This document shows, in pieces, positions 9,468 to 17,317 of a DNA stretch of 64,000 bases (within the stretch, counting starts at the first letter, position 1; each line of letters begins with the position of its first letter). Both the position numbers and the translations under genes were made by a program. The notes beneath the pieces are model-generated. The model ran no database searches. It worked only from the letters and a program-made list of their open reading frames with translations, and had not been told where the DNA came from. This stretch comes from Paraburkholderia phenazinium (GTDB taxonomy: Bacteria > Pseudomonadota > Gammaproteobacteria > Burkholderiales > Burkholderiaceae): assembly GCF_900142845.1 (NCBI RefSeq), contig NZ_FSRU01000001.1, forward strand, positions 3,596,001-3,660,000, read 5' to 3'.

Positions 9468-10679
9468 TCAGAACTGGTGATTGATACCGATCGTCGCCGC
9501 GAACTGGCTGCGGCTCGATGCAGCGGACTGTTCGCCGATCGCTGCCGTGGCGGTGACCACCTTGCCGCCGTTGATCGTCTGGCCGTTGGCGCGCTCGTAC
9601 GCTTCCAGCACGTAGATACGGGTGCGCTTGGACAGGTTGTAGAGCTCGGTCAGGTTGATCTGTTGATAGCTCGCAGCATCCTGGACACCGTTCGCCTGGG
9701 TTGCACGCGTGTAGCTATAGCCTGCTGCGAAGTCCCACGACACCACCGGACGGTAGTGGAGCACGGCGCCGCCGGTGTTGAAGATGGCGGTCGTCGAGAA
9801 ACCGGAATTCGGGCCGGCGATGTATTGCACGTTCGAATACGACGCCGAGACATCCCATTGCGAGTTGAACTGATAGCCACCCGTCACCGCGAAGCGCTGT
9901 TGCGCCGCTGCGTTCTGGTAACCGTTCGTGATGCTCGATTCACCTTGCTCGCCCGTGCCCGAATACGCCGTGGAGCTGGAGCTCCATGCGCCGCCGCCTT
10001 CGGTCGCATTGTTAAAGCGCGCGAAACCGACGCCGATGCCCGCGGCACCCGCCAGATACTGCGCACCCACGCTCCAGGACGAGCCCAGGTTGGTGCTGCC
10101 CGCCACGCCACCCAGTGCATACATGCCGCTCAGCTTCAGGCCGCCAAAGGTCGGCGTCGTGTAGACGAGCGAGTTGTTGACGCGGTAGTCGGTATCGAGG
10201 GCGTCGAGGTCGCCCGGGTGAGCGCCGTATGCGCCGGTCAGCCACGGCGTCGGGCCGTACTGCGCGAGCATGTTGTAGTAAGGCGTGTACTGGCGGCCGG
10301 CCGTGAACGTACCGTAGGTGTCGTTGCTCAGGCCTACCCAGGAAGCGCGGCTGAACATCAGGCCCGACTTGCTTTCTGCGCCGGTGTCGGCGTTGAAGCC
10401 TTCTTCGAGCTGGAAGATCGCCTTCGTGCCGCCGCCGAGATCTTCGCTACCCTTGAACCCGAAGCGCTCGCCGCCCCAGACCCCTTCGATCATCTTGAAC
10501 ACCGATTGACCGCCCTTCGTTGCGCCCGTCGAAGGCGCCTGGCTGCTCAGATAACCGATGCCGGTATCGATCACCCCGTAGAGGGTCACGCTGCTCTGCG
10601 CGAAGGCTCCGCCCGTAGCGAGCATGGCCGCCACGCCGGCAACGGCCAGCGTGGCTTCTTTGTGGTAACGCTTTTTCAT
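9468..10679 (-). CDS. Gram-negative general porin (OmpC/Omp32-like)
   Basis: A 403-residue outer-membrane trimeric porin of the beta-proteobacterial type. The start ATG at 10679 has AAAGGA seven bases upstream. A signal peptide with KKR and a hydrophobic core ends at GGAFAQ, then the mature N-terminus SSVTLYGVIDTGIGY is characteristic of the family. Internal motifs include FGFKGSEDLGGG and FNADTG, and the protein ends in NHQF with the terminal Phe needed for outer-membrane assembly. It forms a passive channel for small hydrophilic solutes. It is the next gene downstream of the sugar-acid dehydratase on the same strand, but a strong hairpin lies between, so it is probably a separate unit. Specific solute selectivity cannot be read. 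Confidence 0.93.
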   Translation of the reverse strand: MKKRYHKEATLAVAGVAAMLATGGAFAQSSVTLYGVIDTGIGYLSSQAPSTGATKGGQSVFKMIEGVWGGERFGFKGSEDLGGGTKAIFQLEEGFNADTGAESKSGLMFSRASWVGLSNDTYGTFTAGRQYTPYYNMLAQYGPTPWLTGAYGAHPGDLDALDTDYRVNNSLVYTTPTFGGLKLSGMYALGGVAGSTNLGSSWSVGAQYLAGAAGIGVGFARFNNATEGGGAWSSSSTAYSGTGEQGESSITNGYQNAAAQQRFAVTGGYQFNSQWDVSASYSNVQYIAGPNSGFSTTAIFNTGGAVLHYRPVVSWDFAAGYSYTRATQANGVQDAASYQQINLTELYNLSKRTRIYVLEAYERANGQTINGGKVVTATAAIGEQSAASSRSQFAATIGINHQF

Positions 10680-10897
10680 CAGATCGTCCTTTGTTGTCAT
10701 TGGAGTTATGGCGGCACGTTATGCCGCACGAAATTGCCTGGCCGCCATCGGGCACCCAGTATTCGCTCTCGTTGACGCACATCCGCCGGTAAGTCGATCG
10801 GCACGATATGCAGTCCTTATCGTAGGTTTCGCCGCCTGGTCTCCTGCGCGCGGCCTGACTGCCCAAAACTTTTTCGGTCGGGTGATCTCCGACGCTA

Positions 10898-10936
10898 GTG
10901 CCGCTGTTCGAACCGCGTGGTTTCGAACAGCGGCAC
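10898..10936 (-). terminator. Perfect 15-bp inverted repeat after the dehydratase gene
   Basis: The arms are at 10898-10912 and 10922-10936, a perfect 15-bp match with a nine-base loop. It begins about 12 bases past the dehydratase stop codon. A second short palindrome, GTTAGCTAAC, lies at 10938-10947 directly against that stop. There is no clear U-run, so it may work as a hairpin-type terminator or RNA stabiliser between the dehydratase and the porin. Confidence 0.55.
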
Positions 10937-10947
10937 CGTTAGCTAAC

Positions 10948-12705
10948 TCAGTGAATCTCCGGCTCGGCTGCAGCGCCGCCGCAGCTCGCCGCGCCGCCCG
11001 CACCTTCGCGTTGCAGGAAGTCGAAGTCGCAGCCCTTGTTGGCCTGCATCACATGCACCTGATGCATCGCGCCATAGCCACGCGTGAAGCGCGGCTCCGG
11101 TTCCACCCACGCCGCCTTGCGCCGCGCCAGTTCCTCGTCCGGCACCAGCACGTTCAGCTTGCGCTGCGGCACGTCGAGCTCGATCAGGTCGCCGTCCTGC
11201 ACCAGCGCAAACGGTCCGCCGATGAACGACTCCGGCGCCACGTGCAGCACGCACGCCCCGTAGCTCGTGCCGCTCATGCGTGCATCGGAAATCCGCAGCA
11301 TGTCGCGCACGCCCTTTTGCAGCAGCTTCTTCGGAATCGGCAACTGGCCCCACTCCGGCATCCCCGGCGCGCCCACCGGACCCGCATGCTGCAGCACGAT
11401 CACGCAGCTCTCGTCGATGTCGAGCGCGTCGTCGTCGATACGTGCCGCCATGTCGTTGTAGTCCCTGAACACCACCGCACGGCCTGTATGCACATGCAGC
11501 TTCGGATCGGCCGCGCCCGGCTTGATCACCGCGCCGTCGGGCGCGATATTGCCGCGCAGGACCGCGAGACCGTTGTTCGGTAACAGCGGCGCCGCGCGGC
11601 GGCGGATCACGTCGTCGTTGAAGATCTTTGCGCCTTCAAGGTTCTCGCCGAGCGTGCGCCCGTTCACCGTCTTCTGCGAACGGTCGATCAGCTCACCCAG
11701 TTCGGCCAGCATCGCCTGCAGGCCGCCGGCGTAGTAAAAGTCCTCCATCAGGTACGAACCGGTCGGGCGGATGTTCGCCAGCACCGGTGTATGACGCGAG
11801 ATGTCGTCGTAGCGGTTCAGGGTCAGGTCGATGCCGGCGCGGCGCGCCAGCGCGATCATGTGGACGATCGCATTGGTCGAGCCGGATAGCGCCAGGCACG
11901 TGGTGACGGCGTTATCAATCGAACCCGCCGTGATAATGTCCGACGGCTTCAGGTCCTCCCACACCATCTCGACAATCCGCATGCCGGTTTTCGCCGACAT
12001 CTGCGCGTGGCGCGAATCCGGTGCCGGAATCGAAGCGAAGCCCGGCAGCGTGAAGCCCAGCGCTTCCGCGGCGCTCGTCATGGTGGACGCCGTGCCCATC
12101 GTCATGCAGTGGCCCGGCGAGCGCGCAATGCCGCCTTCCACGCCCTGCCAGTCCTGCTCGGTGATCTTGCCCGCGCGCAGGTCCGCCCAGTACTTCCACG
12201 TGTCCGAACCCGAACCCAGCGTCACGCCGTTCCAGTTGCCGTTCAGCATCGGGCCGGCCGGCAGGAAGATGGTCGGCAGGTCCATCGAGATCGCGCCCAT
12301 CAGCAGCGCCGGTGTGGTCTTGTCGCAGCCGCCCATCAGCACCACGCCGTCAGCCGGGTACGAGCGCAGCGTTTCCTCCGCTTCCATGGCGAGGAAGTTG
12401 CGGTACAGCATCGTCGTGGGCTTCTGGAACGGCTCGGAGAGCGTCTGCACCGGCAGCTCGATCGGAAAGCCACCGGCCTGCCAGATGCCCCGTTTCACTT
12501 CCTCCACACGCTGCTTGAAGTGCGTGTGGCACGGGTTCATCTCGCTCCACGTGTTCAGGATTGCGATCACCGGCTTGCCCGCGTACTCCTCACGGCTGTA
12601 GCCCATCTGCGACGTGCGCGAACGGTGGCCGAACGAACGCAGGTCATTCACGCCATACCAGCGGTGGCTGCGCAATTCTTCAGGGGTCTTTCTCTTCGTG
12701 CTCAC
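10948..12705 (-). CDS. Sugar-acid dehydratase, L-arabinonate dehydratase type (IlvD/EDD family)
   Basis: A 585-residue Fe-S dehydratase that removes water from an aldonate to give a 2-keto-3-deoxy acid. GTG at 12705 is chosen, with GGAG nine bases upstream and an N-terminus [17 protein letters not shown] typical of L-arabinonate dehydratases. Counting from it, cysteines fall at 59, 127 and 200 (NPC, GGCDKTT, GHCMTMG). These are the same positions I recall as the [2Fe-2S] ligands in the Rhizobium L-arabinonate dehydratase, with Lys129 as the carbamylated lysine. The DHDPS-family gene upstream and the GntR regulator fit a non-phosphorylated pentonate pathway. D-xylonate, L-fuconate or D-galactonate remain possible substrates. 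The last 15 or so residues form a Gly/Ala-rich tail. Confidence 0.85.
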   Translation of the reverse strand: MSTKRKTPEELRSHRWYGVNDLRSFGHRSRTSQMGYSREEYAGKPVIAILNTWSEMNPCHTHFKQRVEEVKRGIWQAGGFPIELPVQTLSEPFQKPTTMLYRNFLAMEAEETLRSYPADGVVLMGGCDKTTPALLMGAISMDLPTIFLPAGPMLNGNWNGVTLGSGSDTWKYWADLRAGKITEQDWQGVEGGIARSPGHCMTMGTASTMTSAAEALGFTLPGFASIPAPDSRHAQMSAKTGMRIVEMVWEDLKPSDIITAGSIDNAVTTCLALSGSTNAIVHMIALARRAGIDLTLNRYDDISRHTPVLANIRPTGSYLMEDFYYAGGLQAMLAELGELIDRSQKTVNGRTLGENLEGAKIFNDDVIRRRAAPLLPNNGLAVLRGNIAPDGAVIKPGAADPKLHVHTGRAVVFRDYNDMAARIDDDALDIDESCVIVLQHAGPVGAPGMPEWGQLPIPKKLLQKGVRDMLRISDARMSGTSYGACVLHVAPESFIGGPFALVQDGDLIELDVPQRKLNVLVPDEELARRKAAWVEPEPRFTRGYGAMHQVHVMQANKGCDFDFLQREGAGGAASCGGAAAEPEIH

Positions 12706-12725
12706 TTCGTAGTGCTCCAGAAAAC

Positions 12726-13109
12726 TTAGTCGGTAAAGCGCCCGCCGCAAGATGACATGGTCGGAAGCCGGACCCGCATGGCCCACCGCAGGGTCGACTC
12801 GACGCAGGCAACACACGCGTCGGCGCTGGGTGAAAGGAGTGCGATGCCGCGGTCGCCTGCGACCTGCACTGCCCTGGTGTTGACGGGCGATTGCGGCGCT
12901 GGCGCTTCAGTGGTCGGGATAGTGGAAAGGTGGCTCGGGCGTGCTGCCTTCAACCCGAAGATGCTTTCCTGTGTGAGCCTGTGATCGCTCGAGAAGTTGT
13001 CAATGTTCTGCGATGCGGGCTGGGCCGCGTTCGCGTCGGCGGCAAGGTCGACGCCGAATGCAAACCACGCATCCGGAGATTTGACTGACAACCCACCCGA
13101 GTCGAACAT
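12726..13109 (-). CDS. Hypothetical small protein or gene remnant ahead of the dehydratase
   Basis: This 127-residue frame starts at ATG 13109 with a very good ribosome site (TAGGAG, five bases before ATG) and stops 20 bases before the dehydratase start. The protein begins [19 protein letters not shown] and has no domain, membrane segment or signal that I recognise. Third-position GC is less extreme than in the neighbours. The strong start but featureless product suggests a leader ORF, or the 5' end of a larger gene whose remainder was lost. I see no family match, so its reality rests mainly on the ribosome site and position. Confidence 0.35.
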   Translation of the reverse strand: MFDSGGLSVKSPDAWFAFGVDLAADANAAQPASQNIDNFSSDHRLTQESIFGLKAARPSHLSTIPTTEAPAPQSPVNTRAVQVAGDRGIALLSPSADACVACVESTLRWAMRVRLPTMSSCGGRFTD

Positions 13110-13686
13110 TTCGTCTCCTAACCTTCTTGTTATTTGGACAGTCCGTCCGTCAGATGCCTGACGAATTCCCGCGCGAGGCGGTCCGATGAGCGAACATACC
13201 TAACCACGCACAATGATGTCAAGCAACTATACAAACCCCATCCCTTCGGCAACTTGAGGAAATTAGCCACAACCCATTGTTTTTATTGTGTTTACCATCG
13301 TAAATCAGGAAAACCCCAATGTTGCAGGGTTGTCAAAGCCTAACATCCGGGATGTCAATCACCACTGGTAAGACAAATATGCGCCACTCATCAGGGCTGA
13401 CGCCATGCCGCCTGCGCTTGCAGGTCGATCAAGGCGCAACGGCAGAGAGCGACGCACGTGCGAACGCGGACCTCCCTGTCACACAAGGCGATCGGCAAGA
13501 TCAATGGGGCGGCAAACCACGTTGCGAGGTTCGAGCGGGCAACGCGGGATAAGGGGTGTTTCTCCTGCAATGGGAGAAACGGATCTTTACGGTCGCCAGC
13601 CTCGCTGGCGACCATGCAGGCGCCGCTGCAGACCGCGAGCCGTCGCGGCACTCGCAGTCCTCATGCAGCACCGCAGCGGCTAAGGC
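13110..13686. other. Gene-free stretch with possible operator
   Basis: No convincing gene is seen here: the short open frames lack ribosome sites and use unlikely codons. The middle (about 13190-13400) is clearly AT-richer than its surroundings, as expected for a promoter region serving the minus-strand dehydratase unit. It holds the 13-base palindrome at 13343-13355. No convincing terminator for the upstream DHDPS-family gene was found. Confidence 0.4.
13343..13355. promoter_or_regulatory. 13-base palindrome, candidate operator
   Basis: ACATCCGGGATGT is a near-perfect odd palindrome (six-base arms around a central G) in the AT-richer part of the gene-free region upstream of the dehydratase. 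Its size suits a GntR or LacI-type dimer, but nothing ties it to a particular regulator. Confidence 0.3.
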
Positions 13687-14625
13687 TTAGGCTGACGCGC
13701 TCGCCGCGAGATTGCGTTCGAATGCGAGCAGGGCCTGGGTCGCGGCATCGACCGCGGCGTGGTGTTCCTTCGGCGTGGCGCTTAGCAGCGGCAGGATCGC
13801 GCCCATGTCGGCGATACCCGAGAACGTCACGGCATCGTGCAGCACGCGGATCAGCGAAATGTTGTCGCGCAGCGTTTCGAGCGGCATGAACGCGTCGTAG
13901 ATACGCTGGGCATCGACGGCTCGCCCTTCCTTCGCGGCGCGCAGCAGCGCGGTCACCGAGTGCGACGCGATGCAGCCCGAACCCGTCGTCCATGAAGCCA
14001 GCCCGAAGTCGCGCACATGGACGAGCGCCGGGCGCTCGCCCATACCCGACACGACGCGCGCCGGGTTGACGCTTTCCAGCAGGCGCCGCAGGTAGGCGTC
14101 CTGCGCGGGGTTGTCGCGCACGATGGCGTACTTGACCGCGATCAGCGTGCCGCGGTCGACCAGCCGGGCGAGCGTATCCACGTCGACGTAGTTCTCGCTC
14201 TTGATGTACAGCGTGAGCGGGATGCCCGCTGCGTCCACGATCCGCGTGAGGCCCGCTTCGACGCCTTCCGACGTGGTAAAGCCGCCGAGCGGCAGCACCA
14301 TCGCCGTGCGATACGAGGTCTGCGCGAGGATCCGCGCCTGGTCGAGCATCTTGCCGTAGTCCGGGCCGATCGCCGGGATGACCCGCGTGTCCGGGCCGGC
14401 GCTTTGCGCGAGCATGTCGAGCAGCTCGCGGTATTCGCTGACGGCGACGTGATAGAAATTCGCGTTGCCGCCGTACAGCAGCGTGCGGACACCGCCCGCC
14501 TCGATGTGCCGGATCAGCTTCAGATTTTCGTTGGCGTCGATCGACAGGTCGGCGCGGCGCGCCAGCGGCGGCACAGCCATCACGGTCGAGGCAAATTCGC
14601 TCTCGACGATTGGGGACACGTTCAT
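13687..14625 (-). CDS. DHDPS-family lyase/dehydratase, probably 2-keto-3-deoxy sugar acid pathway
   Basis: A 312-residue TIM-barrel protein of the dihydrodipicolinate synthase/N-acetylneuraminate lyase superfamily. These enzymes form a Schiff base with a 2-keto acid. The likely catalytic residues are Tyr140 (LTLYIKSEN) and Lys165 (IAVKYAIVRD), spaced as in DHDPS. The usual GTTGE substrate loop is replaced by GGNANFY at residues 52-58, so it is not a lysine-pathway DapA. Next to a sugar-acid dehydratase it most likely processes the 2-keto-3-deoxy product, either as a dehydratase (toward alpha-ketoglutarate semialdehyde) or as an aldolase. ATG at 14625 is the only sensible start. The GntR gene lies 158 bases upstream, with a 17-base palindrome between them. 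Confidence 0.72.
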   Translation of the reverse strand: MNVSPIVESEFASTVMAVPPLARRADLSIDANENLKLIRHIEAGGVRTLLYGGNANFYHVAVSEYRELLDMLAQSAGPDTRVIPAIGPDYGKMLDQARILAQTSYRTAMVLPLGGFTTSEGVEAGLTRIVDAAGIPLTLYIKSENYVDVDTLARLVDRGTLIAVKYAIVRDNPAQDAYLRRLLESVNPARVVSGMGERPALVHVRDFGLASWTTGSGCIASHSVTALLRAAKEGRAVDAQRIYDAFMPLETLRDNISLIRVLHDAVTFSGIADMGAILPLLSATPKEHHAAVDAATQALLAFERNLAASASA

Positions 14626-14685
14626 GGGGTCTCTTGTCTCTTGTCGGAATTGATTGACAGGCTGAACGGTAGCATTGCGATCGTT

Positions 14686-14702
14686 ATGTTGTCAAACAAC
14701 AT
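14686..14702. promoter_or_regulatory. 17-base inverted repeat, likely GntR operator
   Basis: ATGTTGTCAAACAACAT has perfect seven-base arms with a three-base spacer and sits about 60 bases upstream of the DHDPS-family start codon. Another TTGTCA-like half site follows at 14703-14706. FadR-type GntR repressors commonly bind TTGT-N-ACAA palindromes of this kind, so the adjacent regulator probably acts here. This is inferred from position and symmetry only. Confidence 0.55.
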
Positions 14703-14783
14703 GACAAATCAATCGAATTCTCGTTTTCGTCGGGGAAATCGGCGGGCGGCGCATGGCGGCTCCCTGCCGCTTCAAGGCACAGC

Positions 14784-15473
14784 CTAAGCCCCCACCATCC
14801 GCTCCATGGCGTTGGCCAGATGCTCCCGCATGGCCCGTTCCGCGCCACGCGAGTCGCGCCGCCGGATCGCATCGAGCACGGCGAGATGTTCCGCCTGGAC
14901 GAGGCGCTGCCGCTCGACCGACTTCGCCTGCGAGAGCTTGCGCGACAGGTTCATGCTCGATTCGACCTGCTCGTGAATGAAGGACAGCGCCGTGATGAAG
15001 AACTGATTCTTCGACGCGCGCGCCACGGCCAGATGAAACGCAAAATCATCGCGAGCACCGACGCCTTCGCTATGAATCACTTGCTGGAGCGTGTCCCAGG
15101 CCTGCTGGATGGCGTCGATATCGGCCTCGTCGGCCTTCTGCGCGGCGAGCGACGCGCCGCCTACCTCGGTCATCACGCGAAACTCATAGCAGCGCCGCAC
15201 ATCCGACAAGGTTTCGAGCGGCGCAAAGCGGCGCAGGTCGGGATCCGGCCGGCGCCTCACCGTCGTGCCGGAGCCTTGCCGGGTGGCGATGATGCCGTCC
15301 GCCCGCAACTGGGCTAGCGCTTCGCGCACGGTCGGGCGCGAGGTCTCGAAGCGCTCGGCCAGCGTGTGCTCGCTCGGCAGGCGGTCCCCTTCCCGATACT
15401 CGCCGTCGATGATGCGATTCAGGATGTCGCTATAGACCCTTCCCGGCATGCCGGGCGATTTGTGTTCGATCAT
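14784..15473 (-). CDS. GntR-family transcriptional regulator, FadR/FCD subfamily
   Basis: A 229-residue DNA-binding repressor or activator. The N-terminus holds the GntR winged helix-turn-helix (RLPSEHTLAERFETSRPTV, then GSGTTVRRR as the wing). The remainder is an all-helical FCD effector domain with the metal-binding His set in FHLAVARAS, EHLAVLDAI and MREHL. Such domains usually sense carboxylates or sugar acids, which suits control of the adjacent pentonate genes. ATG at 15473 is favoured. A GTG at 15524 would add 17 residues but would put a palindrome at 15506-15516 inside the gene, and neither start has a strong ribosome site. The siderophore exporter ends just upstream, so this regulator marks the border of the siderophore locus. 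Confidence 0.85.
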   Translation of the reverse strand: MIEHKSPGMPGRVYSDILNRIIDGEYREGDRLPSEHTLAERFETSRPTVREALAQLRADGIIATRQGSGTTVRRRPDPDLRRFAPLETLSDVRRCYEFRVMTEVGGASLAAQKADEADIDAIQQAWDTLQQVIHSEGVGARDDFAFHLAVARASKNQFFITALSFIHEQVESSMNLSRKLSQAKSVERQRLVQAEHLAVLDAIRRRDSRGAERAMREHLANAMERMVGA

Positions 15474-15505
15474 GGCCGAGGAATCGTCTGAAGTTGTCAC
15501 GCCAG

Positions 15506-15516
15506 ACAATAATTGT
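15506..15516. promoter_or_regulatory. ACAATAATTGT palindrome, candidate autoregulatory site
   Basis: An 11-base perfect palindrome 33 bases upstream of the preferred GntR start. The TTGT half site is shared with the palindrome ahead of the DHDPS-family gene, which suggests autoregulation by the same protein. Confidence 0.4.
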
Positions 15517-15591
15517 ACGACCACTTTTACTGGAAGCGCATAGTGGTAAACAACTTAAGCCACGACCGGACCTGAGCGGACCCGCGTGTCG

Positions 15592-17247
15592 TCAGCGTGC
15601 CTCCACCGCCGCGCTCGCCGGTTGGTGTTGCAGATCGGCGCCCGGACCTTCCTCGACCACCCGGCCGTAGTCGAGCTTGATGTAGCGATCCGCGAGTCCG
15701 AAGTAACGATCGTCGTGGGTAATCACCAGCACGGTTCTGCCCTTTGCCTTCAGATCGGGCAACAGGCGGCGGTAAAACACGTCCTTGAAGGTTGGGTCCT
15801 GGTCGGCGGCCCATTCGTCGAACACGTAGAACGGACGATCCTCGAGATACGCGACGAGTAGCGCGAGACGTTTGCGCTGCCCCTGCGACAGATTGATCGT
15901 CGACAGGCGGCCATCGCGAATCGTGACCTTGTGTTCGAGATGCAGCAGTTCGAGCAACTGCTGCGCCTGCGCGTCGAGACCCTCGATATGCAGGCCATGC
16001 AACTGGTCGAACAGAAAGAAGTCGTTGAACACGACCGAGAAGTGCTGACGATAGATATCGCGCTCGGCCTCGCCTATCGCCTGGCCGTTCAGCAGAATCT
16101 CGCCGCCTTCCGGCGCATAGAGACCGACCAGCATCTTGGCAAGCGTGGTCTTGCCGCTGCCGTTGCCGCCTATCAGATACACCAGTTCGCCGGGCTTGAA
16201 CGTCAGGCTCACCGGGCCAAGCGTGAACACCTCGTTTTCTTTCTCGCGGAAATAGCTGTGCGTCACGTGCTTCAAGGCGATGCTCTCGAACGCATGCGCG
16301 GATTCGGCCGGCAACACGTCCTCGCGCGGCAGATCGCGGCTGACCTGATCGATGCGTTCCAGCGCGACCTTAGCCGAACTAAGCGACGGAATCGACGACA
16401 ACAGGCTTTCGATCGGCATGATCATGTACAGGAAGATCACCGCGTAACCGGACAGCACATGCGGCTGCACCGGATAGATGCGCGTCAAAAGAAACAGCAC
16501 GCAGCCGATAAAGGCCAGAAAGATCATGCTGCCCCAACTGGCCGCCGCCGTGTACAGCACATAGCCGCGCGTACGCTGCACACGCACGGCTTCGACGCTG
16601 GCCGCGAGCGAATCGTCGACGAAGGCCTGCCTGCGGCGGCGGTGCAGCTTCAACTCCTTCGCGCCGTCGAACAGCGAACGGAAGTCGCCCACCAGATCGT
16701 CTTCTCGCTTGCGCGAACTGCGCAAATGGAACATGGCGCGCGTATTAGCCAGATGGAAGCCGAGCGAGCCGATCAGGATCGTCACCAGCGCGAACAGCAG
16801 AATCTGCCACGAGAGGTAGCCGAGATACGCGAGACAGCCCAGCACGATCGAGCCGTTCATCGCGAGCGTCGGCACGCTCAGGAAGAACACGACGATCGTA
16901 TCGAGGTCCTGGGTCAGCACGGCCATTGCCCTTGCGCCACCCTGGCGCTCCAGGTTTTGATAGGAAGCCTCAGTGACGCTGCGGATGGTCCGCATGCGCA
17001 GCGCGGCTTTGGTGCTTTGTCCAAGCCGCACGAAGAAGGTCTGCGACAGCGTGCGGGTGACGAGCACGGCGAGCGCCAGCAGCAGGAAACGCCAGCCGAG
17101 TTCCGGCAGCTTGTCGGCCGATACGCCGAGTGCCTGATTGATGATCGCGACGAGCGCGGCGTTGCTCAGACCGCCGACCACACTCGTGATCAGCGCGAGC
17201 AGCAGAATCCAGCGGGATTGCCGGACCAGGGTCAATAGCAGGGACAT
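15592..17247 (-). CDS. Cyclic-peptide-type siderophore export ABC transporter (PvdE/SyrD-like)
   Basis: A 551-residue half transporter: six membrane helices in the first 300 residues, then an ATPase domain. Walker A GGNGSGKTT lies near residue 364, the signature is NLSQGQRKR near 452 and Walker B is FYVFDEWAADQD. The unusual signature and the EWAADQDP motif are typical of the cyclic peptide export family (PvdE, SyrD, and siderophore exporters in Burkholderia). It would carry the lipopeptide siderophore or its precursor across the inner membrane. ATG at 17247 is chosen because AAGG lies about seven bases upstream. It follows the last NRPS gene by 70 bases on the same strand and is the final gene of that operon. 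Confidence 0.9.
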   Translation of the reverse strand: MSLLLTLVRQSRWILLLALITSVVGGLSNAALVAIINQALGVSADKLPELGWRFLLLALAVLVTRTLSQTFFVRLGQSTKAALRMRTIRSVTEASYQNLERQGGARAMAVLTQDLDTIVVFFLSVPTLAMNGSIVLGCLAYLGYLSWQILLFALVTILIGSLGFHLANTRAMFHLRSSRKREDDLVGDFRSLFDGAKELKLHRRRRQAFVDDSLAASVEAVRVQRTRGYVLYTAAASWGSMIFLAFIGCVLFLLTRIYPVQPHVLSGYAVIFLYMIMPIESLLSSIPSLSSAKVALERIDQVSRDLPREDVLPAESAHAFESIALKHVTHSYFREKENEVFTLGPVSLTFKPGELVYLIGGNGSGKTTLAKMLVGLYAPEGGEILLNGQAIGEAERDIYRQHFSVVFNDFFLFDQLHGLHIEGLDAQAQQLLELLHLEHKVTIRDGRLSTINLSQGQRKRLALLVAYLEDRPFYVFDEWAADQDPTFKDVFYRRLLPDLKAKGRTVLVITHDDRYFGLADRYIKLDYGRVVEEGPGADLQHQPASAAVEAR

Positions 17248-17317
17248 GAAAACCTTTTTTTGAAGTGATTGAAAGCGCCCAGCGTGTTCGCGTTGCGCAT
17301 GACTGGCCGAACCATCG

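Noticed and set aside
13391..13651. Short open frames in the gap before the DHDPS-family gene
   Set aside because: No ribosome sites, Cys/Arg-rich random composition and no recognisable domain.
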